Source of the DNA: Liquidambar formosana
Lineage: Eukaryota > Streptophyta > Magnoliopsida > Saxifragales > Altingiaceae
Assembly: GCA_039720395.1 (NCBI GenBank)
Contig: CM077828.1
Span: forward strand, 25,090,717-25,154,716
Reading direction: 5' to 3'
Length of the DNA: 64,000 nucleotides
The notes beneath the pieces are model-generated. The model did not search any database. It was not told the DNA's origin and was given only the letters and a program-made list of their open reading frames with translations. Positions 12,718 to 22,351 of the stretch are shown in pieces. Made by a program: the position numbers and the translations under genes. Within the stretch, counting starts at the first letter, position 1, and every line of letters starts with the position of its first letter.

Positions 12718-12888
12718 ATGATGATCAGGTAAGCACGTGCTGATATAACTTATATCAAAACCTGCATTGGGAGTTGTACCTTGTGCATTAGTGAGATGTG
12801 AGGTGCATTGAATCAATGCAAGGGGTACAACCCCCAATGTATAGTGCTGATGTAACTTATATCAGCACGTGCTGATGGGATCACTTTT
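12715..12888 (+). mobile_element. Micron-like MITE, copy 5, inverted partner of copy 3
   Basis: Near-perfect reverse complement of 12441-12613. With it this makes a long inverted repeat with arms of about 173 nt. It is followed by (TA)n to about 12916. Confidence 0.7.
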
Positions 12889-12889
12889 G

Positions 12890-12920
<31 letters not shown>

Positions 12921-14534
12921 AATTGAGTATATAAATAATAATGTTAAAAGACATTATTCTAACCTGTATTGAGATCAGCTTGCGATCTTCCAATATTGAC
13001 CATGCCCGTCGATTGACCAGGTTAGGTAGGCTCAACCGCTCAAACCCACCCAAATTGTAGGGCTAGCACACATTTAAAATGGTTTTTAAGCTCAAACGGT
13101 CCAATCAAAGAACGTATCTAAAAAGAGGCCTAGTTCAGTTGCAGAATTGGTCATTTTTTATCATTGTCCGAATCTTTTCTTTGTTTTTTCTTTTTGCCAA
13201 ACGTGGATATGTCAAGTTTACTTTCATTGAGATTTGGGTTCAAATTATTTTCATGCCATGCACAATCTACTCAGTTCATACATTTAATAATGAAGAATTT
13301 GAATTCAAAACCTTCGTTTCTTACATCATGGTCCTTAACCATCTGCTCTACTCACTGATTATGTTCTAAACTCCTTATTTATTTTTTTATTTATTATTTC
13401 AATGGGGACCCCACATAGACTCTTAGACTACACAATGGAGGGGATCTCATCCCTTTTCCCATAACCTCTGTTCCTCTATAAGCATACTGTATAGGAATTG
13501 AAACCATAGTTTCTCCACACCCTCTTCTCTCCTTTTGGGGCCAACTCCGAACCCATTTTGGGTACACTGTTTGGAGGAATATTTTCTCCATTAAAGCGGA
13601 CAGCATGTGTTCCAAATAGTTGTTCGGCCCGTCCTATACTCCGTCCATAATAATTCACTTTAATATATATCCTACACACGTTTAGGGCTTAGTCTACATA
13701 AATGTGCTCGACTGGGCCGAATTAACAGCTCAGCCAATTGTCAGTTACCAATTCAAAAAATGTAAAAAATTAATTAATTAATTAAACGTTTTAATTAATT
13801 AATTAATTGAAAAGATGCGACTTCTCAAATATTTTATCTCCTCAATTTTGTTTGAGCCATTTGTTAGGCTTGTCCCCTTTTCTTTTGTTTTTTTTTAGGC
13901 CTAATGCTTTTACCAACAACAAAAAAAAAAAAAATTTATCTCCTCGTGGCTCATCCCCCCCTCAAAAAAATAAAATAAAAATGGTCACATTAAACATAGT
14001 CTCATACTTATCCGCATAACCTTTGTCATCTTCTTCTGTATAAAAATAAAATGTCAGATAAACTGGATAGAATAAACATATCATTTTCATATATTTGGTA
14101 CTCTTTTTAAATAAAAGATACACTATTCATAGAATGGTTGTATACTTATATCCTCTATATGTGCATGGGACATAATAAATCTGTGAGGAATGTTGTATAT
14201 TTTTATTATAAGACACTATCTCATTTAAAAGAAACAAGATAATAGAAAAATGTCCAAGATTATCTTCCCCATTTCAAACAAAGTAATCAAAATTTTTTTT
14301 TTATTATTATAATTTTATCCAACAATTCTATCATATCCAACCTTTTAATCCGGTAATGAGACTAAACCTATCCAATGAATTATATTAATACTAATATATA
14401 AAAATTTATGTTAAAAAGGAAAAGAAAAAAGACCACCAATAAGGATAACATAATGCTTTTTAACCCCCAAAATAAAAATTTATGTAAAAAAAAAAAATGC
14501 CCAATAAGCTAGAATAACAAGATGCTTTTTAATC

Positions 14535-14625
14535 CCAATGGTTAGCTTAGTTGGCAAGAGACCTGAGCTCCTGAGTTTGATTCTTATCAACCTTGTAGAG
14601 CTACTTGTACAAGATTTATGGTTCT
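14535..14625 (+). mobile_element. possible tRNA-derived SINE head
   Basis: TTAGCTTAGTTGGCAAGAGA followed about 20 nt later by GAGTTTGATTCTT resembles the A and B boxes of an RNA polymerase III promoter. The same sequence occurs in the duplicate at about 19355-19445. The 3' end of the element is not defined. Confidence 0.4.
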
Positions 14626-14627
14626 TA

Positions 14628-15041
14628 GAGCATCTCTAAGAATCTGCTATTGCTATATTTTAAAAATAGTACACCTTGTTGGTGCTCTAAAGCTGTGTTA
14701 AAAAATAGTAATAGTAGACTTTTGTACTATATTTGACACAACTTGTGCTAAAATAGCACAAAAGTTATTATAAAAAGGGTAAAATACATCTACACTCCCT
14801 CTATTTACTAACTATTACACTGACACCCCCTATACTTTAGAAAACAACATACACTTTGCCCCATCCGTCAAATAGCCATTAGAACCTTTAATGTTTTTTT
14901 ACTGACGTCAACCAAAAATGGGTTCAAAATACCCATTTTAACCTTCTTAAAACCAAACGCTGCATTTGGTCACACCCTCTCCTTCTCCACCTTTCATCTC
15001 ACAAAATTTTTAGTACCATTTTTTCAAACACAGATGAAGAA

Positions 15042-15075
<34 letters not shown>

Positions 15076-15774
15076 ACGTGTTAACAAACACAGATGACGA
15101 AGCTCGTCGATCGTTCGTCGCTGAGAACCTCCCTCGCTAGGAAAAACTCGTCCATCCTATCAAACACCGCCATCACCTATACATTTGTCCACCCTTTCAA
15201 TACCCATACTGTCCACCACTTCAACTCTCAACATACCATACCAAACCTAAACACATCAAAATCTAGACCCAAAAAGAAAAACACAAAATCAATTAAACTC
15301 ATCTGCTCCCCTGAGAGTTCCTGTAGTACAAAACATGGCGATTGTGGAGTTGTATGGTCTGGCGAGTTCACATGTGGGGGTTGTAACAGAAGAAGACATG
15401 GTGCGATCGTGGAACGACAGTGTTGGGGTGTTAGACTTGGTCAGATCTGAGATGGCGGTACCGTGGCGGTTATCTTCTTCGGCAATTTCTTAAACTCAGA
15501 TCAGTTTTTGATGGGTTTATTAATAGGTTTGCTATATAGCTTTGGTGGAATAGGAGCTCTAGAAATCTCCGGCCCCTCCTCTTGCTTCTGCTGCTTCTTC
15601 TCTTCTTCTTCTTCGTGCTTTTTTTTTTTTTTTTTTTTATATTTTATTTTTATTTTATTTTTAATCTCCAACGCAGATCTACGGTGGCTGTGCATCTCCG
15701 GTGCAGATCGATGGCGAAAGCTCTCCGGCCCCTCCTTTGCTGCTATTGCTTCTTCTCTTCTTCTTCTTCTTCTG

Positions 15775-15805
<31 letters not shown>

Positions 15806-16599
15806 TGATTGCTTTGTTCAATTTGCTCCTCTTGGGGTTTTCTTGTTGGAAAAATAGGGGTATAGCCGGAGCGCTGCTACTGCTTCTTCTCTTCTTCTTC
15901 GTGCTTTTTTTTTTTTTTTTTTTTTTTATAAATATTTTATATATATTTTTTATTTTAAATCTTCGACGCAGATCTACGATGGCCGTGCATCTCCGGTGGA
16001 GATCGACGACGAAAACTTATCCGGCCCCTCCTCTTGCTACTGCTGCTGCTTCTTCTCTTCTTCTTCTTCTTCTTGCTATTTTATTTATTTATTTTTTTAC
16101 TGTGTTTTAATTTTTTCTTAATGCTTCTTCTTATCTTGGTATAGTTGGGATTGTGAAAAAAAAAAATCGCCGGAAAAGATAGAGTTCGTCGGAACTTCAT
16201 GAAGCAGTGGAGAGATAGCCAGAGGGTGTTTTAAGGCATTCAAAAACCAAATGCACCGTTTGGCTACTAAACACTAAAACGGCTATGTTTTAAGAGAAGG
16301 GTATATTGGTCATTTCACAATTCCGTTTACTCCGTTAATTAAGTTGTTCTGACAAGGGAGGTCAGTGTAATTTCAGAAAGTACAGGGGGGTTAGTGTAAT
16401 AGTCAGTAAATAGAGGGGGTGTAGATGTATTTTACCCTTATAAAAATGAAAAGGATATATTGTGATTGTGATAAAAAATAACATAATATATCATTTGTAC
16501 CATCAAAGATCATTGTGTTAAATCATAGCATTTGACATCGTTCCATGTGCTAAAATAGAAATAACACAGACAAAATAGTACAAACCACTAGAAATGCTC
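14628..16599. mobile_element. Tourist-like (PIF/Harbinger) MITE, split by a Mutator element
   Basis: The ends GAGCATCTC and GAAATGCTC are inverted and bordered by TTA on both sides (14625-14627 and 16600-16602), the 3-bp duplication typical of PIF/Harbinger. Taking out the Mutator element and one target copy leaves 302 bp, exactly the length of the uninterrupted copy at 19450-19751. Confidence 0.75.
14777..16437. mobile_element. non-autonomous Mutator-like element (MULE), 1661 bp
   Basis: Terminal inverted repeats of about 70 bp begin GGGTAAAATACATCTACAC at both ends. A perfect 9-bp target duplication, TTATAAAAA, lies at 14768-14776 and 16438-16446. The paralogous site at about 19588 is empty. 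The interior has no transposase. It holds CT-rich, (TTC)n-rich sequence with two to three tandem units around CGACGCAGATCTACG and TCTCCGGCCCCTCC (about 15560-16080), which create a 215-codon frame that I do not regard as a gene. The GC-richer inner part (15094-15450, 15660-15720) could be captured host DNA. Confidence 0.9.
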
Positions 16600-17070
16600 T
16601 TAGGTGTTTTAGGCACTGTTTGGTTGCACTTTTTAAAATATCATTTTTTAAGTAGTAAAAGTCATTTTTTACTTTCTTACTTTTTGCTTTTAAGTAGAAG
16701 CAACAAAAGCAAAAACGTGTTTGGTAAAATTGATTTCGCCAGTGATCTTTTGGATGTAATGGGAAACTCTACCGAATCATTGTTGCCCAAACGGAAGGGT
16801 AGAACAGGCACAACCTCTCTCGATCGCAAATTTTTCGAGTTAAGGTCAAACTCGTCCAAAAGATAAAAATGACTTTTAGAAGCAAATCTTCATTGCTTTT
16901 GCTTAAAATCAAATATTTTGCTTTTTGCTTTCTAGAAGTCCTTTTTATTTTATTAGACCTGATTTATCTCCAATCCATATTTAGATTGGCTCTAGATTTC
17001 TATTTAAACCTTGACAAATGTATTTTGTAATCAAGCAATTCAATTATGAATGAGATTCAATTCTTCCACA

Positions 17071-17083
17071 TGGTATCAGAGCA
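17071..17083 (+). promoter_or_regulatory. retrotransposon primer-binding site
   Basis: TGGTATCAGAGCA is complementary to the 3' end of initiator methionine tRNA and directly abuts the end of the 5' LTR. Confidence 0.85.
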
Positions 17084-17508
17084 AGTCGATCGGACCAAAG
17101 TTTTTCTTCAACAGCATCCATGCTTCCGGTGGGCGGCGCTCTGCCACCCATCTGGTTCAAACTTCCTTCCTTGCTTCCTTTCTTTCTTTCTTTCGTTTTT
17201 TTTTTTTTTTTTTTCTATTCAATATTTTAAGAAAAAAAAAAAAGCGCCAATCCCTCTTTTAAAAAAAAACAAAACCGAGCATTCTCGTCATATTCAAATG
17301 TCTATGATGTTCATCTTTTGTCATCAATTTTGGCTTGTGCAAATGTTCAATCGGGTTTTAAAACCCTAGACTAGTTGATGGTTCATTTGGAAGAAGAACA
17401 ACAAGAAAAAGAAGACTTGAGGACTTTGAAAAGCCTAAGTTTATTGGTCTGTTGAAGCACATCGTGACACAAAGAATCTCTAACCCATAGAAACCCTTGC
17501 TTTTAGCC

Positions 17509-17818
17509 TAAGAAGCACGGACACGCGACACGGTTACGATACGACACGGATACTCCGACACGGCAATTTCTAAAAAAACCTAAGAATGACCCCTCAATTG
17601 TTAAAAACAACTAAAATGACCCCTTTTAAAACAATTTAAATTTATATTTCTTACCCTGCCATGTCCTTTCCCGTGTCCCTCCCGTGTCCGAAATTAATTT
17701 AATTTTTTTATTTTCCTAACACGTACGGAGCGTGTCGGACACGTGTCGGAGCCGTGTCCCTATCCGACACATGTTCGACACAACCACGGCCCCATTTTCG
17801 GAGTGTCTGTGCTTCCTA
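17509..17818. mobile_element. MULE-type MITE, 310 bp
   Basis: Ends TAAGAAGCACGGACAC and TAGGAAGCACAGACAC (right end read on the minus strand) are inverted, and a perfect 10-bp duplication GCTTTTAGCC flanks the element (17499-17508 and 17819-17828). The inside is rich in repeated GGACACG/CGTGTCC words. It sits inside the LTR-element remnant. Confidence 0.9.
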
Positions 17819-18240
17819 GCTTTTAGCCCATGAGGCTTATCTTCGTTCTCAATTTTCATCCAAACAAACTTTGCTAGCACAATCTAGTAGTGGAAAGACT
17901 CTCAAACAAGCATGCAAGCAAGCAACATGGCAATGATTTCAATGACAATTCCATAAAGATTTTTTTTACTAAAATCTTCCTGAAATTAAAGGAGAGTATA
18001 AGAGATCATAAATAAAAGCATTATAATAATGTAAATGAGATACACCAAAACACTTTTAATGTATCTCATTATAATCTTAGATTGGGTTGTGTATGATTTA
18101 ATTAGGGATTTGAGAACATTTTATTAGGGTTGATTTATCTCCAATCCATATTTAGATTGGCTTTAAATTTCTATTTAAACCTTCACAAAGTATTTTGTAA
18201 TCAAGCAATTCAATTATGAATGAGATCGAATTCTTCCACA

Positions 18241-19757
18241 GATCTCATCCCTTTTCTTATAACCTCTGTTCCTCTATACAGATACTGTATAGGAATCGAA
18301 ACCATAGTTTCTCCACAACTTCTTCTCTTTTTTTGGGTCCAACTCCGCACCCATTTCGGGTACACTGTTTGGAGAAATATTTTCTCCATTAAAGCGGACA
18401 GCATGTGTTCCAAATAGTTGTTCGGCCTGTCCTATACTCCGTCCATAATAATTCACCTTAATATATAGCCTACACACGTTTAGGGCTTAGTCTAGTCTAG
18501 ATAAATGTGCTCGATTAGGCCGAATTAACAGCTCAACCTATTGTCAGTTACCAATTCAAAAAATGTAAAAAAATAAATTAATTAATTAAACGTTTTATTT
18601 AATTAATTGAAAAGATGCGACTTCTCAAATATTTTATCTCCTCAATTTTGTTTGAGCCATTTGTTAGGCTGGTCTTTTTTTCGTTTCTTTAGGCCTCCCC
18701 AGTTTTCCTTTTGTAATTGGCTTGTTATGGAATAAGTTCTAATGCTTTTACCAAAAAAATTAATATATATTTATCTCCTCGTGGCTCATCCCCACTCAAA
18801 AATATAAAATAAAAATGATCACATCAAACATAGCCTCATACTTATCCGCATAACATTTGTCATCTTCTTCCGTATAAAAATAATATGTCAGATAGACTAG
18901 ATATAATAAATATATTAATTTTTATGTGTTTGGTACTTTTTTTAAATAAAAGATATACTATCCATAGAATAATTATATACTTATATCCTCTATACGTGCA
19001 TGAGACATAATAAATCTGTGAGGAACGCGGTATTTTTTATTATTAGACACTATCTCATTTAAAAGAAACAAGAGAATAGAAAAATGTTCAAGAGATTATC
19101 TTCCTTATTTCAAATAAAGTAATTAGAGATTTTTTTCATCCAACAATTTCATCATATTCAACCTTTTAAACCGGTCATGAGACAAAAACTATCCAATGAA
19201 TTATATTAATACTGACATATAAAAATATATGTTAATAAAGAAAAGAAAAAAGACCACCAAATAAGAATAACAGAATGCTTTTTAACCCCCAAAATAAAAC
19301 TTAATATAAAAGAAAAAAAAAAAAACCCAATAAGAATAACAAGATGCCTTTTAATCCCAATGGTTAGCTTAGTTGGCAAGAGACCTGAGCTCTTGAGTTT
19401 GATTCTTATCAACCTTGTAGAGCTACTTGTACAAGATTTATGGTTCTTAGAGCATCTCCAAGAATCTACAATTGCTATATTTTAAAGATAGCACACCTTG
19501 TTGGTGTTCTAATGGTGTGTTAAAAATTAGTAATAGCAAACTTTTGTACTATATTAGGCACAACTTGTGCTAAAATAGCACAAAAGATTATTAGAAAAAT
19601 GAAAGGGATATATGGTGATTGTGACAAAAAATTACATAATATGTCATTTGTACCATAAAAAATTATTGTGTCAAATCATAGCATTTGACATCGTGCTATG
19701 TGCTAAAATAGAAATAATATAGGTAAAATAGTACAAACCACTAAAATATTCTTAAGA
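18241..19757 (+). repeat. duplicated segment D2, copy 2
   Basis: Same-orientation copy of 13436-16605 without the Mutator element. It starts directly at the end of the 3' LTR at 18240. It contains the uninterrupted 302-bp Tourist MITE and the empty Mutator target site. Confidence 0.85.
19450..19751. mobile_element. Tourist-like MITE, uninterrupted copy
   Basis: 302 bp flanked by TTA (19447-19449 and 19752-19754). The left end GAGCATCTCC is clear; the right end is decayed. Paralogous to 14628-16599. Confidence 0.75.
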
Positions 19758-20734
19758 GTTTTAACATGTTCATGTGGCTTGCAAGATCTTGTATGAGCTT
19801 AGATTTTATCTGTTGCGTCGGGTAAGAGGGAAGTGGCATTGAGGGAGTCATTAGCCCTTCTCAACTTATTTAAAAAAAAAAAAAAAAGAAGGATATCCTA
19901 TATCTATATTTTTTTCACTAGTCACAATTTGGCCCCTTTCAAAATTTTTTGGGATCTTTTCCCTTTAAGACTTTAAGTTTTTTCCTTGGCGCAGAGGGTT
20001 CTCTTTTGTGGGTTCGGATCCTCTCCATTTGCCTTCTCACAAGTTCCATCCATTTCACGGCTCATAATGTCTCAACCAAATCTAAAAACCATAGTTCCGC
20101 CGCGTCATTCAAATATTTCCCACACTTTTGACGGCGTTATGTTGCAAAATAAAATAAAAATAAAAAAGAAGAAGATCCATCGACTAATTTCCCCTGCCCA
20201 GCCACTATCAACGGCAGGCGACCGACCCATTTCGATCTGGGTAAGCTTTACCCAAACAGCATCTTTAATTTCTTTTTGGTCTAGGGCATCTTTAATTTCT
20301 CCATTATCAAATTCCGTCATCTGAAGTTGAAGCGAGATAATAGAAGAGGATAAAACCATATTCCGGTCATCTTCTCCGGCACTAGTTGCCGGAAGATCTC
20401 CATTGCGGACAAGTAAAAACTCATTTCTCCACCCTTACCCTTTATGACAGTTTTTCTCCACCACCATATTGGAAGTTGGAGTGAGATAAGATAAGAAAAA
20501 AAACAATTCCGATCATCTTTTCTGGCACGTTTGTCGGAAAATCTCCATTGCCGGCGAGCAGTAACTCATTTCATCTCCATCTATTTCACTGAGTGAGATT
20601 GTGGGAAGGTTGAGATGAAATTGACGTTGCAAAATTAAGAATCATGGACGATTCTTATTGCTTTGTCAGATTCTCAGTGTTGTTACCGGTATGTCCAACT
20701 CATTTTCGGAAATCGTTAGATTCTATGTAAGGCC

Positions 20735-20765
<31 letters not shown>

Positions 20766-21164
20766 CATATTTACGGAGTATACATTATTTTCCCTATATA
20801 ACCCCGTTAGCTTTGGGAAATAAAAACAGGGGAAATACTTGGACGACGTGGTCACAATGTGGCCGTTGGATTTTATTGAGCCCTTATGAGCCGTTAAATG
20901 GACAAAACTGGTGGGTAAACAACTTGAGAGGATCTGAACCCCTCTTTTATACCTAGTGGGTTATTTTATTATTTTTATTTTCTTTCTTGTTTTTTGGAAA
21001 GACCTTTCGGTCCTTTAAGATCAGGGACACTAGGCGTTTTATAACCCTATTTGTGACTTATACCTAAAATCCACTATTGTAAACCAATCCAATGGAAGTT
21101 GTGATTTATTTTATATTAATAGTCACTTTATATATTCATAAATATGAGATATTTAATACTAGTG

Positions 21165-21647
21165 CATGATATTGATATAAGTTATATAAACACATCTTTA
21201 CATGACTGAGATTATATATATATACGTACAATTTCTATCAAGTCAACAAGTGCTGCCATGCATATTAGGGGTGTTAATTGTTCGGCTTGGTTTGGTTTTA
21301 GGGGAGATTTCAAATCAAACCATTATATTTCGGTTTGGTTCGGTTCGGTTTCGATCTTAACCTATCAAGTAATAACAAATAATTGAAAATGAAAAAAATG
21401 ACATATCAAACTCCAAATAAAAACATTTTTAATAAAAGCATTACATTAGCAACTAAAAAAAAACAAATATTGTATCAAAATAGAAACATATTGACATATA
21501 CCAATGTATCAATATCACACATAACATTAATAGCTAGTTTAATACATGCCAATTTAAAAAATGGAAAACAATAAGAAACTTAAAATCAACAAAAACAAGC
21601 CCATTACCTATTTTACCTTTATTAGAATTGGGAATTTACAAACTTTA

Positions 21648-21678
<31 letters not shown>

Positions 21679-22005
21679 TTCGGTTTTTTCGGTTTTTCGA
21701 TTTGGTTTGGTTTTTTAAGACTGAAAACCAAAACCAAACCAATTGAGTTGGGTTTTCTAAAATTAAAATCATAACCAAACCTAATGACAAAAAAACCAAA
21801 CCAAACTGCCCGGTTCGGTTTGGTTCGGTTTGGTTCTCGGTTTTAACCAAAACCATTAACACCCCTAATGCATGTATTAGGGGTTGTACCTTGTGCATTA
21901 ACATAATTTATTCCGTAACCCACCAATTCATAGGGTGCAACTTTCAAAACAAATGTTGATATATGTTATATCAGCACGTCATCACCTGACCGTCATCCTA
22001 TATAC
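21165..22005. mobile_element. diverged Micron-like units split by another element
   Basis: Micron-family boxes (TTGATATAAGTTATA, AGGGGTTGTACCTTGTGCAT, ATATCAGCACG.CATCACCTGA) occur on both sides of the element at 21264-21869, which appears to have inserted into the family member. Confidence 0.5.
21264..21869. mobile_element. 606-bp element with perfect 15-bp inverted ends
   Basis: The first 15 bases ATTAGGGGTGTTAAT are the exact reverse complement of the last 15. Inside both ends are runs of GGTT(C/T)GGTTTGG-type sequence and its complement, and a (TA)n tract lies near 21653-21678. No coding capacity. A 4-bp repeat GCAT on both flanks is a possible target duplication. Confidence 0.65.
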
Positions 22006-22258
22006 ATCCTATATAATAATAATAATAATACTAATAATAACAAAAACAAAACAAACATGATTATTTTCAATATTTTACTGTAAAGAATTAACAGAATAAC
22101 ACGCACTGCATGTGGGGTAGGCATATTCCAATACTACGGGGCTACCGGAGGACGGGACATAAATTACTAAGGACCTGTCATTGTCCTGTAATTTTTGCAT
22201 GTGAGGTTTTAAGCGCTAATAGTAATAATTTAATTGAGGATTAACTCAAAACTTCTCC

Positions 22259-22266
22259 TATAAATA
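22259..22266 (+). promoter_or_regulatory. TATA box of laccase A
   Basis: TATAAATA lies 93 bp before the start codon. About 240 bp of upstream sequence, including the motif TCCTATAAAT(A/G)GGCCTCAAA, is shared with laccase B, marking a conserved proximal promoter. Confidence 0.7.
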
Positions 22267-22351
22267 GGCCTCAAATGATGAAATGAAACCCACAAAAGAA
22301 AATTGAGACTTGAGAGTTCCTTCAATAAGCAGTGAGAAAGAGAGTGAGAAT

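Larger units (their letters stand above)
10962..13064. mobile_element. 2.1-kb element with inverted ends, host to nested MITEs
   Basis: The left end AGGGCTGTAATTTGGGTGGG and the reverse complement of the right end, AGCCCTACAATTTGGGTGGG, match for about 25 bp and both continue with TTGAGC-like sequence. The interior codes for nothing and is largely younger insertions: the fold-back MITE at 11615-12017 and the Micron-like cluster at 12034-12888. No clear target duplication was found, so the superfamily is left open. Confidence 0.45.
9952..13435. other. transposon-rich intergenic region
   Basis: No cellular gene seen. The region holds a possible short Helitron-like piece (10549-10761), an element with inverted ends (10962-13064) and, nested in it, a fold-back MITE and a cluster of Micron-like elements. 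Frames at 12493-12837 are mirror copies of the repeats, not genes. Confidence 0.7.
13436..16605 (+). repeat. duplicated segment D2, copy 1
   Basis: From GATCTCATCCCTTTT onward this matches 18241-19757 in the same orientation; a diverged partial third copy lies at about 29150-29760. Non-coding. It includes a tRNA-like SINE head near 14540 and a Tourist MITE that in this copy is split by a 1661-bp Mutator element. Confidence 0.85.
16949..18240 (+). mobile_element. short LTR-retrotransposon remnant (Copia/TRIM-like)
   Basis: About 122 bp (16949-17070) recurs at 18119-18240 as a direct repeat ending TTCTTCCACA. Immediately after the first copy is TGGTATCAGAGCA (17071-17083), the classical initiator-Met tRNA primer-binding site. 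The 870-bp interior between the repeats (after removing the MULE-type MITE inside it) has no gag or pol frame. The LTRs are either very short (TRIM) or truncated on their 5' sides. The 3' LTR ends exactly where duplicated segment D2 copy 2 begins. Confidence 0.7.
19760..22110. other. intergenic region before laccase A
   Basis: No gene recognised. About 150 bp is tandemly repeated, diverged, around 20330-20420 and 20480-20590 (shared words GAGATAA, TC.GGCA, GGAAGATCTCCATTG). Long T tracts lie near 20740. A 606-bp inverted-end element occupies 21264-21869. Confidence 0.55.

Noticed and set aside
12493..12837. Two mirror-image frames starting MGVVPLALIQCTSH on opposite strands
   Set aside because: They are the same Micron-like repeat read in two facing copies, ending in (TA)n-encoded Tyr-Ile runs.
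12034..12888. Regularly spaced similar repeats, array-like
   Set aside because: Not a CRISPR array: units are about 175 bp, palindromic, in both orientations, and separated by TA microsatellites in a plant genome.
15463..16110. 215-codon open frame rich in Leu and Phe
   Set aside because: It lies inside the MULE and arises from (TTC)n and T tracts in tandem units; no domain or splice structure is seen.
16949..18240. Full-length Copia retrotransposon
   Set aside because: The primer-binding site and short direct repeats are present, but there is no gag, integrase or reverse transcriptase frame between them.
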